Positions 16,985 through 28,155 are shown, counted from the stretch's first letter. The stretch: 64,000 nucleotides of DNA from Massilia sp. PDC64 (GCF_900101265.1 NZ_FMZS01000015.1:97641-161640), one strand, 5' to 3'. Numbers and translations are program-made. The notes: generated from the sequence alone by a model not told the origin.

Positions 16985-17173
16985 GTGTGAACTTCTTCTA
17001 TTGGATGATGCCCGGAAAGTGGGGCCGGGCAGTGCGGGAATCAAGAGGCGTTGAACCCGGGATTATAGTCGATGATGCAAACAAGCATGAATCGTGGGGC
17101 CAACCCGGCGTTATATCGCTTAGAATGGGCATCTTTGGGGAATTGTTACCCGGCAGTACTGTTTCACACCGCA

Positions 17174-19813
17174 ATGAGCAAGAATAGTCCATCGACGAGC
17201 ACGACCTATACTCACAAGCCGCGACCGCCCCGCCAGCCGCTGCCGAACCGGCTCGTGCGCCTGTTGTCGGAGGCGCGCTGGCTGGCCACGGCCGTCGCAC
17301 TGTTGTATTTCGTCCTCATTTTGCTCAGCTATAACAAGGCCGATCCGGGCTGGTCGCACGAGAACGCCGTCGCCCACGTCGCCAACCTGGGCGGCCGCGC
17401 CGGCGCCTGGCTTGCCGATTTATTACTGTTCATCTTCGGCTTTTCCGCCTGGTGGCTGTGCGTCTGCTTTACGCGCGCCGTCTGGAAGGGATATCGAAGG
17501 CTGCACACCCGGTTCATCGTCCAGGAAGCGGAACAGGAGCCCGAGCACCAGGGCGAAACCCTGATCCGCTGGATCGGCTTCGTGCTGATGTTCGCCGGCA
17601 GCGTGGGCCTGGAATACCTGCGCATGTGGTCGCTGAAAGTCGAGCTGCCGCGCGCGGCGGGCGGCGTACTGGGCCAGCTGATCGGGCATTCCGCGCACAC
17701 GGCGTTCGGTTTCACGGGCGCGACCCTGCTCCTGCTGTTGCTATTCGGCCTCGGCTTTTCCTGGTATTTCCAGGTGTCGTGGCTCGCGGTGGCCGAGCGC
17801 ATCGGCGAATCCGTCGAGACGACGTGGGACTGGTTCCGCCTGCGCTACGAAGACCGCGAAGACCGCCGCTATGGCGAAGTGGCGGCGACCAGGCGCGACG
17901 AGGTCGTCGTGCACGAGCGCGCCAAGTACGAGGAAAAACATGCCGGCTCGCCGATCCGCATCGAGACGCCGCGCGACGACGAGTTCGACGAGCCGCAGGA
18001 AGCCGCTGCGCCGGCGCCGGGCTTCCTCGCCAAGATGAAGGCCAAGGTGAAGGCACGCGGCGAAGCGAAGCTGGCGCGCGCCCGGGCCGAACCGCAGATC
18101 GACGGCGCACAGGCGCCCTCGGCACCGGGCGCGTTCGAACCGTCGTTCGACGGGCCGGACGAGGCGCCCGTCGCGCCGCGCGCACCCGCGCCGGTGAAGG
18201 CGCCGCTGCCGCCGGCCGCCGCGCCGAACCCGTCGCCGATCAAGATCGAGCCGGCGATGACCACCGTGCCGCGCTCGGAGCGCGCCGAGAAGGAGCGCCA
18301 GTCGCACCTGTTCGAAGTCCACGGCGACAGCACGCTCCCGCCGCTGGCGCTGCTGGACGACGCGCCGCCCGCGCAGGAATCCGTCGCCGTCGACACGCTG
18401 GAATTCACGAGCCGCCTGATCGAGAAGAAACTGTCCGACTTCGGCGTCGAGGCCAAGGTCGTCGCGGCGTATCCGGGCCCGGTCGTCACCCGCTACGAGA
18501 TCGAGCCGGCGACGGGCGTGAAGGGCAGCCAGATCGTCAACCTGGCGCGCGACCTGGCGCGTTCGCTGTCGCTGACGTCGATCCGCGTCGTGGAAACCAT
18601 CCCCGGCAAGAACTACATGGCGCTCGAGCTGCCGAATCCGAAGCGCCAGATCGTGCGCCTGACGGAGATCCTGGGCTCGAAAGTGTATGGCGACAGCGCG
18701 TCCAGCCTCACGGTCGCACTGGGCAAGGACATCGCCGGCAAGCCGGTCGTCGCCGACCTCGCCAAGATGCCGCACCTGCTGGTGGCGGGTACGACCGGTT
18801 CCGGTAAATCCGTCGGCATCAACGCGACGATCCTGTCGCTGCTGTACAAGGCCGATCCGGCCGACGTGCGCCTGATCCTGATCGACCCGAAGATGCTGGA
18901 AATGTCGGTGTACGAAGGCATCCCGCACCTGCTGGCGCCGGTCGTCACGGACATGCGCCAGGCCGGTCACGCGCTGAACTGGGCCGTGAACGAGATGGAG
19001 CGCCGCTACAAGCTGATGTCGAAGCTGGGCGTGCGTAACCTGGCCGGCTACAACGGCAAGATCATGGAAGCGGCCAAGCGCGAGGAACACATTCCGAACC
19101 CGTTCTCGCTGACGCCGGACGCGCCGGAACCGCTGGAAAAACTGCCGACGATCGTCATCATCATCGACGAGCTGGCCGACCTGATGATGGTGGTCGGCAA
19201 GAAAGTCGAGGAGCTGATCGCCCGTATCGCCCAGAAGGCGCGCGCGGCCGGCATCCACCTGATCCTGGCGACGCAGCGTCCGTCCGTGGACGTCATCACG
19301 GGCCTGATCAAGGCGAACATCCCGACGCGTATCGCGTTCCAGGTGTCGTCCAAGATCGACTCGCGCACGATTCTCGACCAGATGGGCGCGGAAACGCTGC
19401 TGGGCATGGGCGACATGCTGTACATGCCGCCGGGCACGGGCCTGCCGATCCGCGTGCACGGCGCCTTCGTCTCGGACGACGAAGTGCATCGAGTTGTAAA
19501 ACATCTCCAGTCCACGGGCGAACCGAATTACATTGAAGGCATCCTCGAAGGCGGCGTGGCCGAAGACGGCGGCGGTGCCGACGGCGTGCCGGCCGGCGAA
19601 GGCGGCGGCGAGTCCGATGCCATGTACGACCAGGCCGTGGCCGTCGTGCTGAAGAACCGCCGGGCGTCGATCTCGCTGGTGCAGCGCCACCTGCGCATCG
19701 GCTACAACCGCGCCGCGCGCCTGCTCGAGCAGATGGAGCAAAGCGGCATCGTGTCGCCGATGCAATCGAACGGCAACCGGGACATCCTGGTGCCGGCAAC
19801 GAACGCGGAATGA
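17174..19813 (+). CDS. ftsK: DNA translocase FtsK
   Basis: 879 aa septal DNA pump that clears chromosome termini at division and activates XerCD. Four N-terminal membrane helices (for example WLATAVALLYFVLILLSY and LLLLLLFGLGFSWYF) are followed by an acidic/proline-rich linker (~260-380). The motor then carries Walker A GTTGSGKS near residue 541, Walker B IVIIIDELADLM and LILATQRPSVDVITG. The C-terminal gamma winged helix (DQAVAVVLKNRRASISLVQR, RLLEQMEQSGIV) reads KOPS sites. The ATG at 17174 is chosen; an in-frame ATG at 17072 would add 34 residues of non-family sequence. Its stop overlaps the lolA start (ATGA). Confidence 0.95.
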   Translation: MSKNSPSTSTTYTHKPRPPRQPLPNRLVRLLSEARWLATAVALLYFVLILLSYNKADPGWSHENAVAHVANLGGRAGAWLADLLLFIFGFSAWWLCVCFTRAVWKGYRRLHTRFIVQEAEQEPEHQGETLIRWIGFVLMFAGSVGLEYLRMWSLKVELPRAAGGVLGQLIGHSAHTAFGFTGATLLLLLLFGLGFSWYFQVSWLAVAERIGESVETTWDWFRLRYEDREDRRYGEVAATRRDEVVVHERAKYEEKHAGSPIRIETPRDDEFDEPQEAAAPAPGFLAKMKAKVKARGEAKLARARAEPQIDGAQAPSAPGAFEPSFDGPDEAPVAPRAPAPVKAPLPPAAAPNPSPIKIEPAMTTVPRSERAEKERQSHLFEVHGDSTLPPLALLDDAPPAQESVAVDTLEFTSRLIEKKLSDFGVEAKVVAAYPGPVVTRYEIEPATGVKGSQIVNLARDLARSLSLTSIRVVETIPGKNYMALELPNPKRQIVRLTEILGSKVYGDSASSLTVALGKDIAGKPVVADLAKMPHLLVAGTTGSGKSVGINATILSLLYKADPADVRLILIDPKMLEMSVYEGIPHLLAPVVTDMRQAGHALNWAVNEMERRYKLMSKLGVRNLAGYNGKIMEAAKREEHIPNPFSLTPDAPEPLEKLPTIVIIIDELADLMMVVGKKVEELIARIAQKARAAGIHLILATQRPSVDVITGLIKANIPTRIAFQVSSKIDSRTILDQMGAETLLGMGDMLYMPPGTGLPIRVHGAFVSDDEVHRVVKHLQSTGEPNYIEGILEGGVAEDGGGADGVPAGEGGGESDAMYDQAVAVVLKNRRASISLVQRHLRIGYNRAARLLEQMEQSGIVSPMQSNGNRDILVPATNAE

Positions 19814-20433
19814 GCATGCAGAAACTGAAACAAACACTGATCGCTACCACTTTCCTGATTGCGGGCGCGGCCCATGCCACCGCCCTCGACCAGTTCAAAT
19901 CCTTCGTCTCCGGCACGAAATCCGCCCGCGGCGAATTCACGCAGACGCAGGTCACGAAAACGCCGAAGCCGGGCAAGACGTCGAGCGGCACCTTCGTGTT
20001 CTCGCGCCCCGGCAAATTCATCTGGACGTACCAGAAGCCGTACGAGCAACTGCTGCAGGCCGATGGCGAAACGCTGTACCTGTACGACAAGGACCTGAAC
20101 CAGGTCACGACGCGCAAGCTGGGCGGCGCGCTGGGCAGCTCGCCGGCCGCGATCCTGTTCGGCAGCAACGACCTGGAAAAGAATTTCACCCTGTCCGAAG
20201 CGGGGACGCGCGACGGCCTGGAATGGCTGAACGCGACGCCGAAATCGAAGGACACGACGTTCGAGCAGATCGGCATCGGCCTGAAGGACGGCATCCCGCA
20301 GGCGATGGAGCTGAAGGACAACTTCGGCCAGACCGTGCTGCTGAAATTCACGAGCTTCCAGCGCAATCCGGCGCTGGGCGCGCAGACGTTCAAGTTCGAC
20401 GTGCCGAAGGGTGCGGAGGTCGTGAACCAGTAA
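19810..20433 (+). CDS. lolA: Outer-membrane lipoprotein carrier protein LolA
   Basis: 207 aa periplasmic chaperone that carries lipoproteins from the LolCDE complex to LolB. An N-terminal signal peptide (KQTLIATTFLIAGAAHATA) is followed by the family pattern: LDQFKSFVSGTKSARGEFTQ, SGTFVFSRPGKFIWTYQKPY, QLLQADGETLYLYDKDLNQV. Translation is coupled to ftsK by an ATGA overlap, and rarA follows after 53 bp. The order ftsK-lolA-rarA-serS is a common betaproteobacterial block, which supports the call. Confidence 0.96.
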   Translation: MSMQKLKQTLIATTFLIAGAAHATALDQFKSFVSGTKSARGEFTQTQVTKTPKPGKTSSGTFVFSRPGKFIWTYQKPYEQLLQADGETLYLYDKDLNQVTTRKLGGALGSSPAAILFGSNDLEKNFTLSEAGTRDGLEWLNATPKSKDTTFEQIGIGLKDGIPQAMELKDNFGQTVLLKFTSFQRNPALGAQTFKFDVPKGAEVVNQ

Positions 20434-20486
20434 GCCGCTTGCCTTTTTGCGGCGTCGGCCATACATAGGCAAGATGAACAATAACA

Positions 20487-21815
20487 ATGCAGCCCATGGA
20501 TGACCTTTTCAAGACCGAGCCCGCCGCCCCGCTGGCGGAAGCCCTGCGCCCGAAGACGATCGCCGAGGTGATCGGCCAGAGCCATTTGCTGGGCGAGGGG
20601 AAGCCGCTGAACCTCGTGTTCAAGTCGGGCCGGCCCCATTCGATGATCCTGTGGGGGCCGCCCGGTGTCGGCAAGACGACGCTGGCGCGCCTCACGGCGA
20701 ATGCGTTCGACTGCGAATTCATCGCGCTGTCCGCCGTGCTGTCGGGCGTGAAGGACATCCGCGCCGCCATCGAACAGGCCGAGCACTACCTGGCCTCCGG
20801 CCACCACACGATCCTGTTCATCGACGAGATCCACAGGTTTAACAAGTCGCAGCAGGATGCGCTGCTGCCGTTCGTGGAATCCGGCCTCGTCACGCTGATC
20901 GGCGCGACGACGGAAAACCCGTCCTTCGAAGTGAATTCGGCACTGCTGTCGCGCTCGCAGGTGTACGTGCTGAAGGCGCTGACCGACGACGAGATGCGCC
21001 AATTATTAGAGCGCGCGCGCCGGCAGGGCGGTCTGGCGCACCTGCAGTTCGACGACGTTGCCGTGCAGACCCTGATCGGCTACGCGGACGGCGATGCGCG
21101 CCGCTTCCTGAACCTGCTGGAGCAGACGAAGACGTCGGCCGACACGGCCAAGACCACGCACATCACGCGCGAATTCGTCGAGAACGCGCTGACCCTGAAC
21201 GCACGCCGCTTCGACAAGGGCGGCGACAATTTCTACGACCAGATCTCGGCGCTGCACAAATCCGTGCGCGGCTCGCATCCGGACGCGGCCCTGTACTGGC
21301 TGTGCCGCATGCTGGACGGCGGCGCGGATCCGAAATACCTGGGCCGGCGCATCGTGCGCATGGCGTGGGAAGACATCGGCATCGCGGACCCGCGCGCCAT
21401 CCAGCTCGCGAACGACGCGGTCGAGACCTACGAGCGCCTCGGCTCGCCGGAGGGAGAACTGGCGCTGGGCCAGGCCGTCATCTACCTCGCCATCGCCGCC
21501 AAGAGCAATGCCGGCTACAACGCGTTCAATGCCGCGATGGCGTTCGTGCGCAAGGACAAGTCGCGCGAAGTCCCCGTCCATTTGCGCAACGCGCCGACCA
21601 AGCTCATGAAGGAACTGGGCTACGGCCACGAATACCGCTATGCCCACGACGAGCCGCATGCGTACGCGGCCGGCGAGACCTATCTGCCGGACGGCATGCC
21701 GGAGCCGGGCTGGTACCAGCCGGTGCCGCGCGGGATCGAGGCCAAGATCGCGGAAAAGCTGGCCTGGCTGAGGAGTCTCGACGACGACGCGCGGTCCGGC
21801 GGCGCGCCGGAGTAA
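20487..21815 (+). CDS. rarA: Replication-associated recombination ATPase RarA
   Basis: 442 aa clamp-loader-like AAA+ ATPase acting at stalled replication forks. Walker A GPPGVGKTT is at ~56-64, Walker B ILFIDEIHRFNKSQQDALLP follows with the RarA/MgsA-specific IHRFNK, and then sensor motif LIGATTENPSFEVNSALLSR. The C-terminal tetramerisation region contains KSVRGSHPDAALYWLCRMLD and YGHEYRYAHDEPHAY. The start is MQPMDDLFK; the ATG three codons on (20496) is equally possible. Its stop abuts the convergent DUF421 gene with no gap. Confidence 0.95.
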   Translation: MQPMDDLFKTEPAAPLAEALRPKTIAEVIGQSHLLGEGKPLNLVFKSGRPHSMILWGPPGVGKTTLARLTANAFDCEFIALSAVLSGVKDIRAAIEQAEHYLASGHHTILFIDEIHRFNKSQQDALLPFVESGLVTLIGATTENPSFEVNSALLSRSQVYVLKALTDDEMRQLLERARRQGGLAHLQFDDVAVQTLIGYADGDARRFLNLLEQTKTSADTAKTTHITREFVENALTLNARRFDKGGDNFYDQISALHKSVRGSHPDAALYWLCRMLDGGADPKYLGRRIVRMAWEDIGIADPRAIQLANDAVETYERLGSPEGELALGQAVIYLAIAAKSNAGYNAFNAAMAFVRKDKSREVPVHLRNAPTKLMKELGYGHEYRYAHDEPHAYAAGETYLPDGMPEPGWYQPVPRGIEAKIAEKLAWLRSLDDDARSGGAPE

Positions 21816-22349
21816 TCACAGCCCGCGGCGCGGCTGGCCGCCCGTACCGCCCTCGTCGCGCGATCCGCGCCGCCGCAATACCGTCAACTGGCCGTCCGGC
21901 TCCAGCCAGGCGCGCCGGACCTGGGCGATATCGTCGACCTCGTGCTCGTGCAGCATCGCCTGCAATTCCTCGTCGCTGATCAGTTCGCGGCGCAGCGCGG
22001 CGTCCTGCTTGACGCCGTCCTTGATGATGCAGATCGGCGGCGCCAGCGCGAAGCGGCGGAAGCGGGGAAAGCGGAAACTCAGCCAGTTCAGGCCGTAACT
22101 CCAGCCGATGATGGTGCCGATCAGCAGGCAACCGTCCACGATGGACGTGTATTCGCCGGCCATGGCGTTCTGGGCGGCGTCCGCGATGATGACCAGCACG
22201 AGCAGGTCCGACAGGCCCAGCGCCCCGGCGTCGCGTCGCACGACGAAGCGGAACAGGCAGAACAGGAAGAGGTACGTCAGCGTGCCGCGCACGAACAGTT
22301 CCAGCGGCGGTACGGTGAACGTGAACAGCGATTTCCAGTCGACATCCAT
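21816..22349 (-). CDS. DUF421 (YetF-like) membrane protein
   Basis: 177 aa. Three hydrophobic segments occupy ~10-90 (LELFVRGTLTYLFLFCLFRF, LSDLLVLVIIADAAQNAM, DGCLLIGTIIGWSYGLNWL), followed by a soluble domain with PPICIIKDGVKQDAALRREL, ISDEELQAMLHEHEVDDIAQ and AWLEPDGQLTVL. This is the DUF421/YetF pattern; function is not known. The ATG has GGAGAA seven bases upstream, which decides the start. It is divergent from serS by ~115 bp and convergent with rarA. Confidence 0.9.
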   Translation of the reverse strand: MDVDWKSLFTFTVPPLELFVRGTLTYLFLFCLFRFVVRRDAGALGLSDLLVLVIIADAAQNAMAGEYTSIVDGCLLIGTIIGWSYGLNWLSFRFPRFRRFALAPPICIIKDGVKQDAALRRELISDEELQAMLHEHEVDDIAQVRRAWLEPDGQLTVLRRRGSRDEGGTGGQPRRGL

Positions 22350-22463
22350 GACGGTTCTCCTCGCCATTGGACTGCCGTGCCGGGTCAAAAGATCGGCGCG
22401 CGAGAACAGCTTACGACTTGGTACAATTGCGGTTTCGATATCCCACCCTGCAGATTCCCGACA

Positions 22464-23759
<1,296 letters not shown>

Positions 23760-23770
23760 TCAAATAGCCC

Positions 23771-23799
23771 TTCCGTTTTCGTGAGAGGCCGTCTATAAT
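23771..23799 (+). promoter_or_regulatory. Promoter of tRNA-Ser copy 1
   Basis: TATAAT at 23794-23799, with a weak -35 TTCCGT at 23771-23776 and 17 bp spacing, ends 36 bases before the tRNA. The -10 lies inside the direct repeat but the -35 lies outside it. Confidence 0.6.
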
Positions 23800-23835
23800 G
23801 CGGCCTCACGCGAAACGACCGCGATGAAGTTACCA

Positions 23836-23927
<92 letters not shown>

Positions 23928-23933
23928 ACAAAC

Positions 23934-23956
23934 AAGGCCCCATCGGGGCCTTTTTT
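23934..23956 (+). terminator. Terminator of tRNA-Ser copy 1
   Basis: Perfect 8 bp stem AAGGCCCC/GGGGCCTT with an ATC loop followed by a run of T, eight bases after the tRNA CCA. The paired arms differ from copy 2 on both sides, so pairing is conserved although sequence is not. Confidence 0.88.
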
Positions 23957-24237
23957 GTTTTGGCGGAGAGGAGCAGGGCGCCTGCGCGCCCTGCGGGTGG
24001 GATTCGAAGGGCTGGCCATGCAAGGCCAGCCCTCTCCGAATCGCCCATTTGCCGTCCGCAACGCGGACGGCCCCGCGCGCCGAGGGCGCGCGCTGCAAAC
24101 CCGCCGCAGCTAACACACCCTCCAGCATTCCTTCAACAATCTGCATATTGCTAGCAATTCCCCGGCAATAGCTATCCGCAAGGCATAAGGTCTTTCTACT
24201 CTGCAGGTTTATTTTTAGAACTACCTGGAGGAGATCC

Positions 24238-25566
24238 ATGAAAGCCTTGTCCACGCTGTCCGCCGCACTGCTCGCGGCGTTGCTCGCCGGTTGCGGCGGC
24301 GGCGGTGGCGGTTCTGCAGCGGCGCCCAGCGCACCGGTTGCCGTCACGCCAGCACCCGCTCCCGCACCAGCGCCTGCACCCACGCCGACGCCGACGCCCA
24401 CGCCCGCACCCGCCGCAGGCATCTACCCGAGCTACAACACGAATCCGACCCCGGCCGACATGACGGGCATGTCGCACAACGCACAACAAATCGCCTCGTC
24501 GATCCGCATCGGTTTCAACATCGGCAACACGATGGAAGCCATCGGCGGCGAAACGGCCTGGGGCAATCCGCTGATCACGAACGAACTCATCCAGACCGTC
24601 AAGAAGGCCGGCTTCAACGCGATCCGCCTGCCCGTGTCGTGGGACCAGTACGCGGACCAGAAGACGAGCCAGATCAGTGCCACCTGGCTCGCTCGCGTGA
24701 AGCAGGTCGTTCAGTATTGTGTCGACAACGATATGTACGTCCTCGTCAACATCCACTGGGATGGCGGCTGGCTGGAAAATAACATCAAGGCCGACAAGAA
24801 GGATGCCGTGAACGCCAAGCAGAAGGCGTACTGGGAACAGATCGCGACGACCCTGCGCGATTTCGACGACCACGTGATGTTCGCCAGCGCCAACGAACCG
24901 GCCACGGGCAATGAGCAGAATACGGACGTGCCGACGCTGAAGGCGGCAGTCGACATCCTGAAGGGTTATCACCAGACCTTCGTCGACGCGGTGCGCTCCA
25001 CCGGCGGCCGGAACGCCTACCGCGTGCTGGTGGTGCAGGCCCCGGAGACGAACATCGACCTGCTGGTGAAATACATGCCGACGCTGCCGGCCGACAAGGT
25101 GGCTGGCCGGATGATGGCCGAGATCCACTTCTACGCGCCGTTCAATTTCGTGCTGATGAACAAGGATGAAACCTGGGGCAAGCAGGCCTATTACTGGGGC
25201 GCGGGCAACCATTCGACGACGGATACCGACCGCAATCCGACGTGGGGCGAGGAAGACTACGTCGATGCGCAGTTCGCCAGCCTGAAGACGGCCTTCGTCG
25301 ACAAGGGCATTCCGGTCCTGCTCGGCGAATTCGCCGCCCAGCGGCGCACGAACCTGACAGGCGACGCGCTGGCCCTGCACCTCAAGTCGCGCAACTACTA
25401 CCACACCTATGTCGTCAAGAAGGCCCGCGCCAACGGCGTGCTGCCGTTCTTCTGGGACGTCGGCGCACCGGACGACCAGTCGGGCAGCATCTTCGACCGC
25501 CGGACGTACCAGGTGCGCGGCCAGGCGACGCTGGATGCGCTGATGGCGGGCATGACGGCGCAATAA
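24238..25566 (+). CDS. Glycoside hydrolase family 5 endoglucanase lipoprotein
   Basis: 442 aa secreted enzyme expected to cut beta-1,4-glucan (cellulose-like) chains. The signal peptide ends in a lipobox LLAGC with lipidated Cys19, followed by a Gly run and a Pro/Ala/Thr-rich linker with repeated PAPAPA and PTPTPT units to ~residue 60. The catalytic domain has IRIGFNIGNTMEAIGGETAW, AIRLPVSWDQY, the acid/base Glu220 in ASANEPATG and the nucleophile Glu364 in LLGEFAAQRR. GGAGG precedes the ATG. It is the only gene between the two tRNA-Ser repeats and has the same base composition as its surroundings. Exact substrate is not predictable; xyloglucan or mannan are also possible in GH5. Confidence 0.92.
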   Translation: MKALSTLSAALLAALLAGCGGGGGGSAAAPSAPVAVTPAPAPAPAPAPTPTPTPTPAPAAGIYPSYNTNPTPADMTGMSHNAQQIASSIRIGFNIGNTMEAIGGETAWGNPLITNELIQTVKKAGFNAIRLPVSWDQYADQKTSQISATWLARVKQVVQYCVDNDMYVLVNIHWDGGWLENNIKADKKDAVNAKQKAYWEQIATTLRDFDDHVMFASANEPATGNEQNTDVPTLKAAVDILKGYHQTFVDAVRSTGGRNAYRVLVVQAPETNIDLLVKYMPTLPADKVAGRMMAEIHFYAPFNFVLMNKDETWGKQAYYWGAGNHSTTDTDRNPTWGEEDYVDAQFASLKTAFVDKGIPVLLGEFAAQRRTNLTGDALALHLKSRNYYHTYVVKKARANGVLPFFWDVGAPDDQSGSIFDRRTYQVRGQATLDALMAGMTAQ

Positions 25567-25586
25567 GCGAGTGCAATGCGTGGCGC

Positions 25587-25615
25587 TTGCGATTCTCTTA
25601 CCCACCGTCTATAAT
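25587..25615 (+). promoter_or_regulatory. Promoter of tRNA-Ser copy 2
   Basis: TTGCGA at 25587-25592 and TATAAT at 25610-25615 with 17 bp spacing. The -35 is outside the repeat and stronger than that of copy 1. Confidence 0.68.
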
Positions 25616-25652
25616 GCGGCCTCACGCGAAACGACCGCGATGAAAGTTACCA

Positions 25653-25743
<91 letters not shown>

Positions 25744-25754
25744 GATTAAAAAAC

Positions 25755-25786
25755 AAAAGGCTCCCATCGGGAGCCTTTTGTTTTTT
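25755..25786 (+). terminator. Terminator of tRNA-Ser copy 2
   Basis: Perfect 11 bp stem AAAAGGCTCCC/GGGAGCCTTTT with an ATC loop (25755-25779), extendable with flanking A and T runs, then TTTTTT. Confidence 0.9.
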
Positions 25787-26066
25787 GGCGGAGAGAGCAG
25801 GGCGCCTGCGCGCCCTGCGGGTGGGATTCGAAGGGCTGGCCTTGCAAGGCCTGCCCGCTTCGAATCGCCCATTTGCCGTCCGCAACGCGGACGGCCCCGC
25901 GCGCCGAGGGCGCGCGCTGCAAACCCACCCGACCCGCACCCCCAAACTCCCCCCTTGCATGGAGGGACAACCCCCCGATAACCCGATCGGAGTATTGTCC
26001 GCCCGCCCCGTCCAAGTAACACTTCCCCCATCGAAATTTAACCTTTCAAGTCGATTGGAGAAGTAC

Positions 26067-27308
26067 ATGCCTGCCAAACGCGTCGTCGTCACCGGCTACG
26101 GAGCCGTCTCCGCCCTGGGCGAAAACGTCCCGGACATCTGGAACGCGATCATGAATTACCGCGTCGGTTACCAGCTGACCGAATTCCCCGACCCCAAGAT
26201 CAACGCCCGCTTCTTCAGCTTCATGGAAGACAGGCGCCAGCGTTACGCCGGCTTCCCGAAATCCATCCTGAAAATGCTGCCGACGTTCGCGAAGAACGCC
26301 CTCGTCGCCTCGCGCGAAGCCCTGCAGATGGCCTTCGGCACCGCCGACGACATCCAGCCGTTCGTCAAATCGCCGTTCGACATCGGCGCCATCATCGGCA
26401 CCGGCTGGGGCGGCATGGATGCCGTCAACGACAACAACAACGATTACCGCGAGAGCGGCCTGTCGTCGTCGTTCGCCACCCTGATGTCCATGCACAGCAT
26501 CGGCACGGCCGCCGTCGCGCTGAACTGGAACCTGCGCGGCTACCAGAACACGCCGGTCGCCGCCTGCGCGACGGGCACCATCGCCATCGGCGACGCGTAC
26601 GAGGTCATCAGGTCCGGCCGCGCCAGGGTGATGCTGGCCGGCGGCAGCGAGTCGCTGAAGGAGACGTTCAACGTCTGGTCGATCGACGTCATCCAGGCCC
26701 TGAGCAAGGAACAGCACGACGTGCGCCGCGCCTGCTGCCCCTTTAGCGCGCGCCGCAGCGGCTTCGTGCTGGCGGAAGGCGCGGCCGTCCTGTGCCTGGA
26801 AGAGCGCGAGCATGCGCTGGCGCGGGGCGCCACGATCCTCGGCGAGATCACGGGCTACGGCAATTATTCGGACGCGTACGACATGACGGCGCCCGCCGAG
26901 GACCTGCGCGCGCGCCACATGGCGATCGTGCAGGCCGTCGGCCAGGCACCGGACCGCATCGGCTACATCAACCTGCACGGCACGTCCACGCCGATCAACG
27001 ACGTCAACGAGACGAACACGATCAAGTCCGCGTTCGGCGACGGCGCGTCCGGCATCCCGATGTCGAGCACCAAGTCGTACACGGGCCACCTGATCGGCGC
27101 CGCCGGGGCGCTGGAGACGATCTTCTGCCTGAAGACGCTGGAGACGTGCATCATCCCCGCCACGATCCACATGGACGAAGCGGATCCCGCGTGCGACCTC
27201 GATTACACGCCGAACGAACACCGCAAGGTCGAGCGGATCGATGCGGCCCTGAACGTCAGCTTCGGCTTCGGCGGCGCCAACAGCGCCCTCGTCGTCGAGC
27301 GCGCGTAA
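26067..27308 (+). CDS. FabF-type beta-ketoacyl-ACP synthase
   Basis: 413 aa ketosynthase that extends acyl-ACP by two carbons. The FabF catalytic triad is intact: Cys167 (VAACATGT), His304 (NLHGTSTPIND) and His341 (YTGHLIGAAG). The C-terminal SFGFGGANSALVVERA is standard. The N-terminus MPAKRVVVTGYGAVSALGEN fits, with GGAG nine bases before the ATG. It is the first gene of an eight-gene operon with dehydratase, ACP, reductase and three redox genes, so it is a pathway-specific synthase rather than the housekeeping FabF, which usually sits with fabD/fabG/acpP. The product chain is unknown. Confidence 0.93.
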   Translation: MPAKRVVVTGYGAVSALGENVPDIWNAIMNYRVGYQLTEFPDPKINARFFSFMEDRRQRYAGFPKSILKMLPTFAKNALVASREALQMAFGTADDIQPFVKSPFDIGAIIGTGWGGMDAVNDNNNDYRESGLSSSFATLMSMHSIGTAAVALNWNLRGYQNTPVAACATGTIAIGDAYEVIRSGRARVMLAGGSESLKETFNVWSIDVIQALSKEQHDVRRACCPFSARRSGFVLAEGAAVLCLEEREHALARGATILGEITGYGNYSDAYDMTAPAEDLRARHMAIVQAVGQAPDRIGYINLHGTSTPINDVNETNTIKSAFGDGASGIPMSSTKSYTGHLIGAAGALETIFCLKTLETCIIPATIHMDEADPACDLDYTPNEHRKVERIDAALNVSFGFGGANSALVVERA

Positions 27309-27318
27309 GGAGGTCGGG

Positions 27319-28155
27319 ATGCAGACCGCACAACATTCGTTCGCCGCAGACGCCGCCGCGGCAGGCTCCCTGAGGCTGTCGTTCGACATGCCCGCAGTGG
27401 AGCAGTGGGCGCAGTTTTCCAGCGACCGCAATCCGATCCACTTCGACCTCGCGCACGCCCGCGCGGCCGGCCTCGATGCGCTGATCGTGCACGGCATGCT
27501 CGCGATGATGCCGATGAAGGAAGCCGCCGCGCAAGTCGTCGCGCCCGACGGCTGGATGAAGTTCCGCACCTTGCTGCGCAACCCCATCGCGCACGACCGC
27601 GACGTCGTCTTCACGACGAAGCCGGCGGCCGACGGCATCGCGTTCCGGCTCAACGACACGGCCGGCAAGCTCGAACACTTCCGCGGCACGTATGGCCGCG
27701 CCGCCGACCCGTCGGGCCAGCTGCAGGGTGACACTCCGCGCGGCAAGCCGCTGGAGCGTGCGCACCTCGACCGCTTCTTCGCCACGTACCCGCACGTGCG
27801 CGAGCGCTGGATCGCGCTGGATGCGGTCGTGTTTTCCGAATTCATGCGCTCGCGGCTGCATGTCCTCGAACGCCTGGCGCACGCCCACATGATGCGCCTG
27901 TCCGGCGGCGCGCCGGCGTCGCGGGTGGTCGTGCAATCGAGTCACACGGTCACGTTCGACGCGGCGTTCTTCGAGGCGTCGACCGATGCGGACCAGTGGA
28001 ACGAACTGCATCACGCCTTGCTCACGCCCGAATTGCTCGCCAGCGGCAATCAGATCGGCGGCGTCGTCGCGCTGCCGGTCCTGTGTGCGGGCCGTCTCGT
28101 CATGCTGGTGGAAGTCGGCCTGGTCGCCAGGTTCGACACCGATATCCCAGATTAA
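27319..28155 (+). CDS. MaoC-like (3R)-hydroxyacyl dehydratase
   Basis: 278 aa, double hot-dog size. The N-terminal half has the MaoC active-site pattern FSSDRNPIHFDLAHARAAGL with Asp and His placed as in R-specific hydratases, then ALIVHGMLAM. The C-terminal half lacks these residues and is probably structural. In an ACP pathway it would remove water from 3-hydroxyacyl-ACP. It starts ten bases after the ketosynthase stops, with AAGGAGG upstream of the ATG, so the two are cotranscribed. The FabG-like reductase that would feed it is the seventh gene of the operon. Confidence 0.85.
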   Translation: MQTAQHSFAADAAAAGSLRLSFDMPAVEQWAQFSSDRNPIHFDLAHARAAGLDALIVHGMLAMMPMKEAAAQVVAPDGWMKFRTLLRNPIAHDRDVVFTTKPAADGIAFRLNDTAGKLEHFRGTYGRAADPSGQLQGDTPRGKPLERAHLDRFFATYPHVRERWIALDAVVFSEFMRSRLHVLERLAHAHMMRLSGGAPASRVVVQSSHTVTFDAAFFEASTDADQWNELHHALLTPELLASGNQIGGVVALPVLCAGRLVMLVEVGLVARFDTDIPD

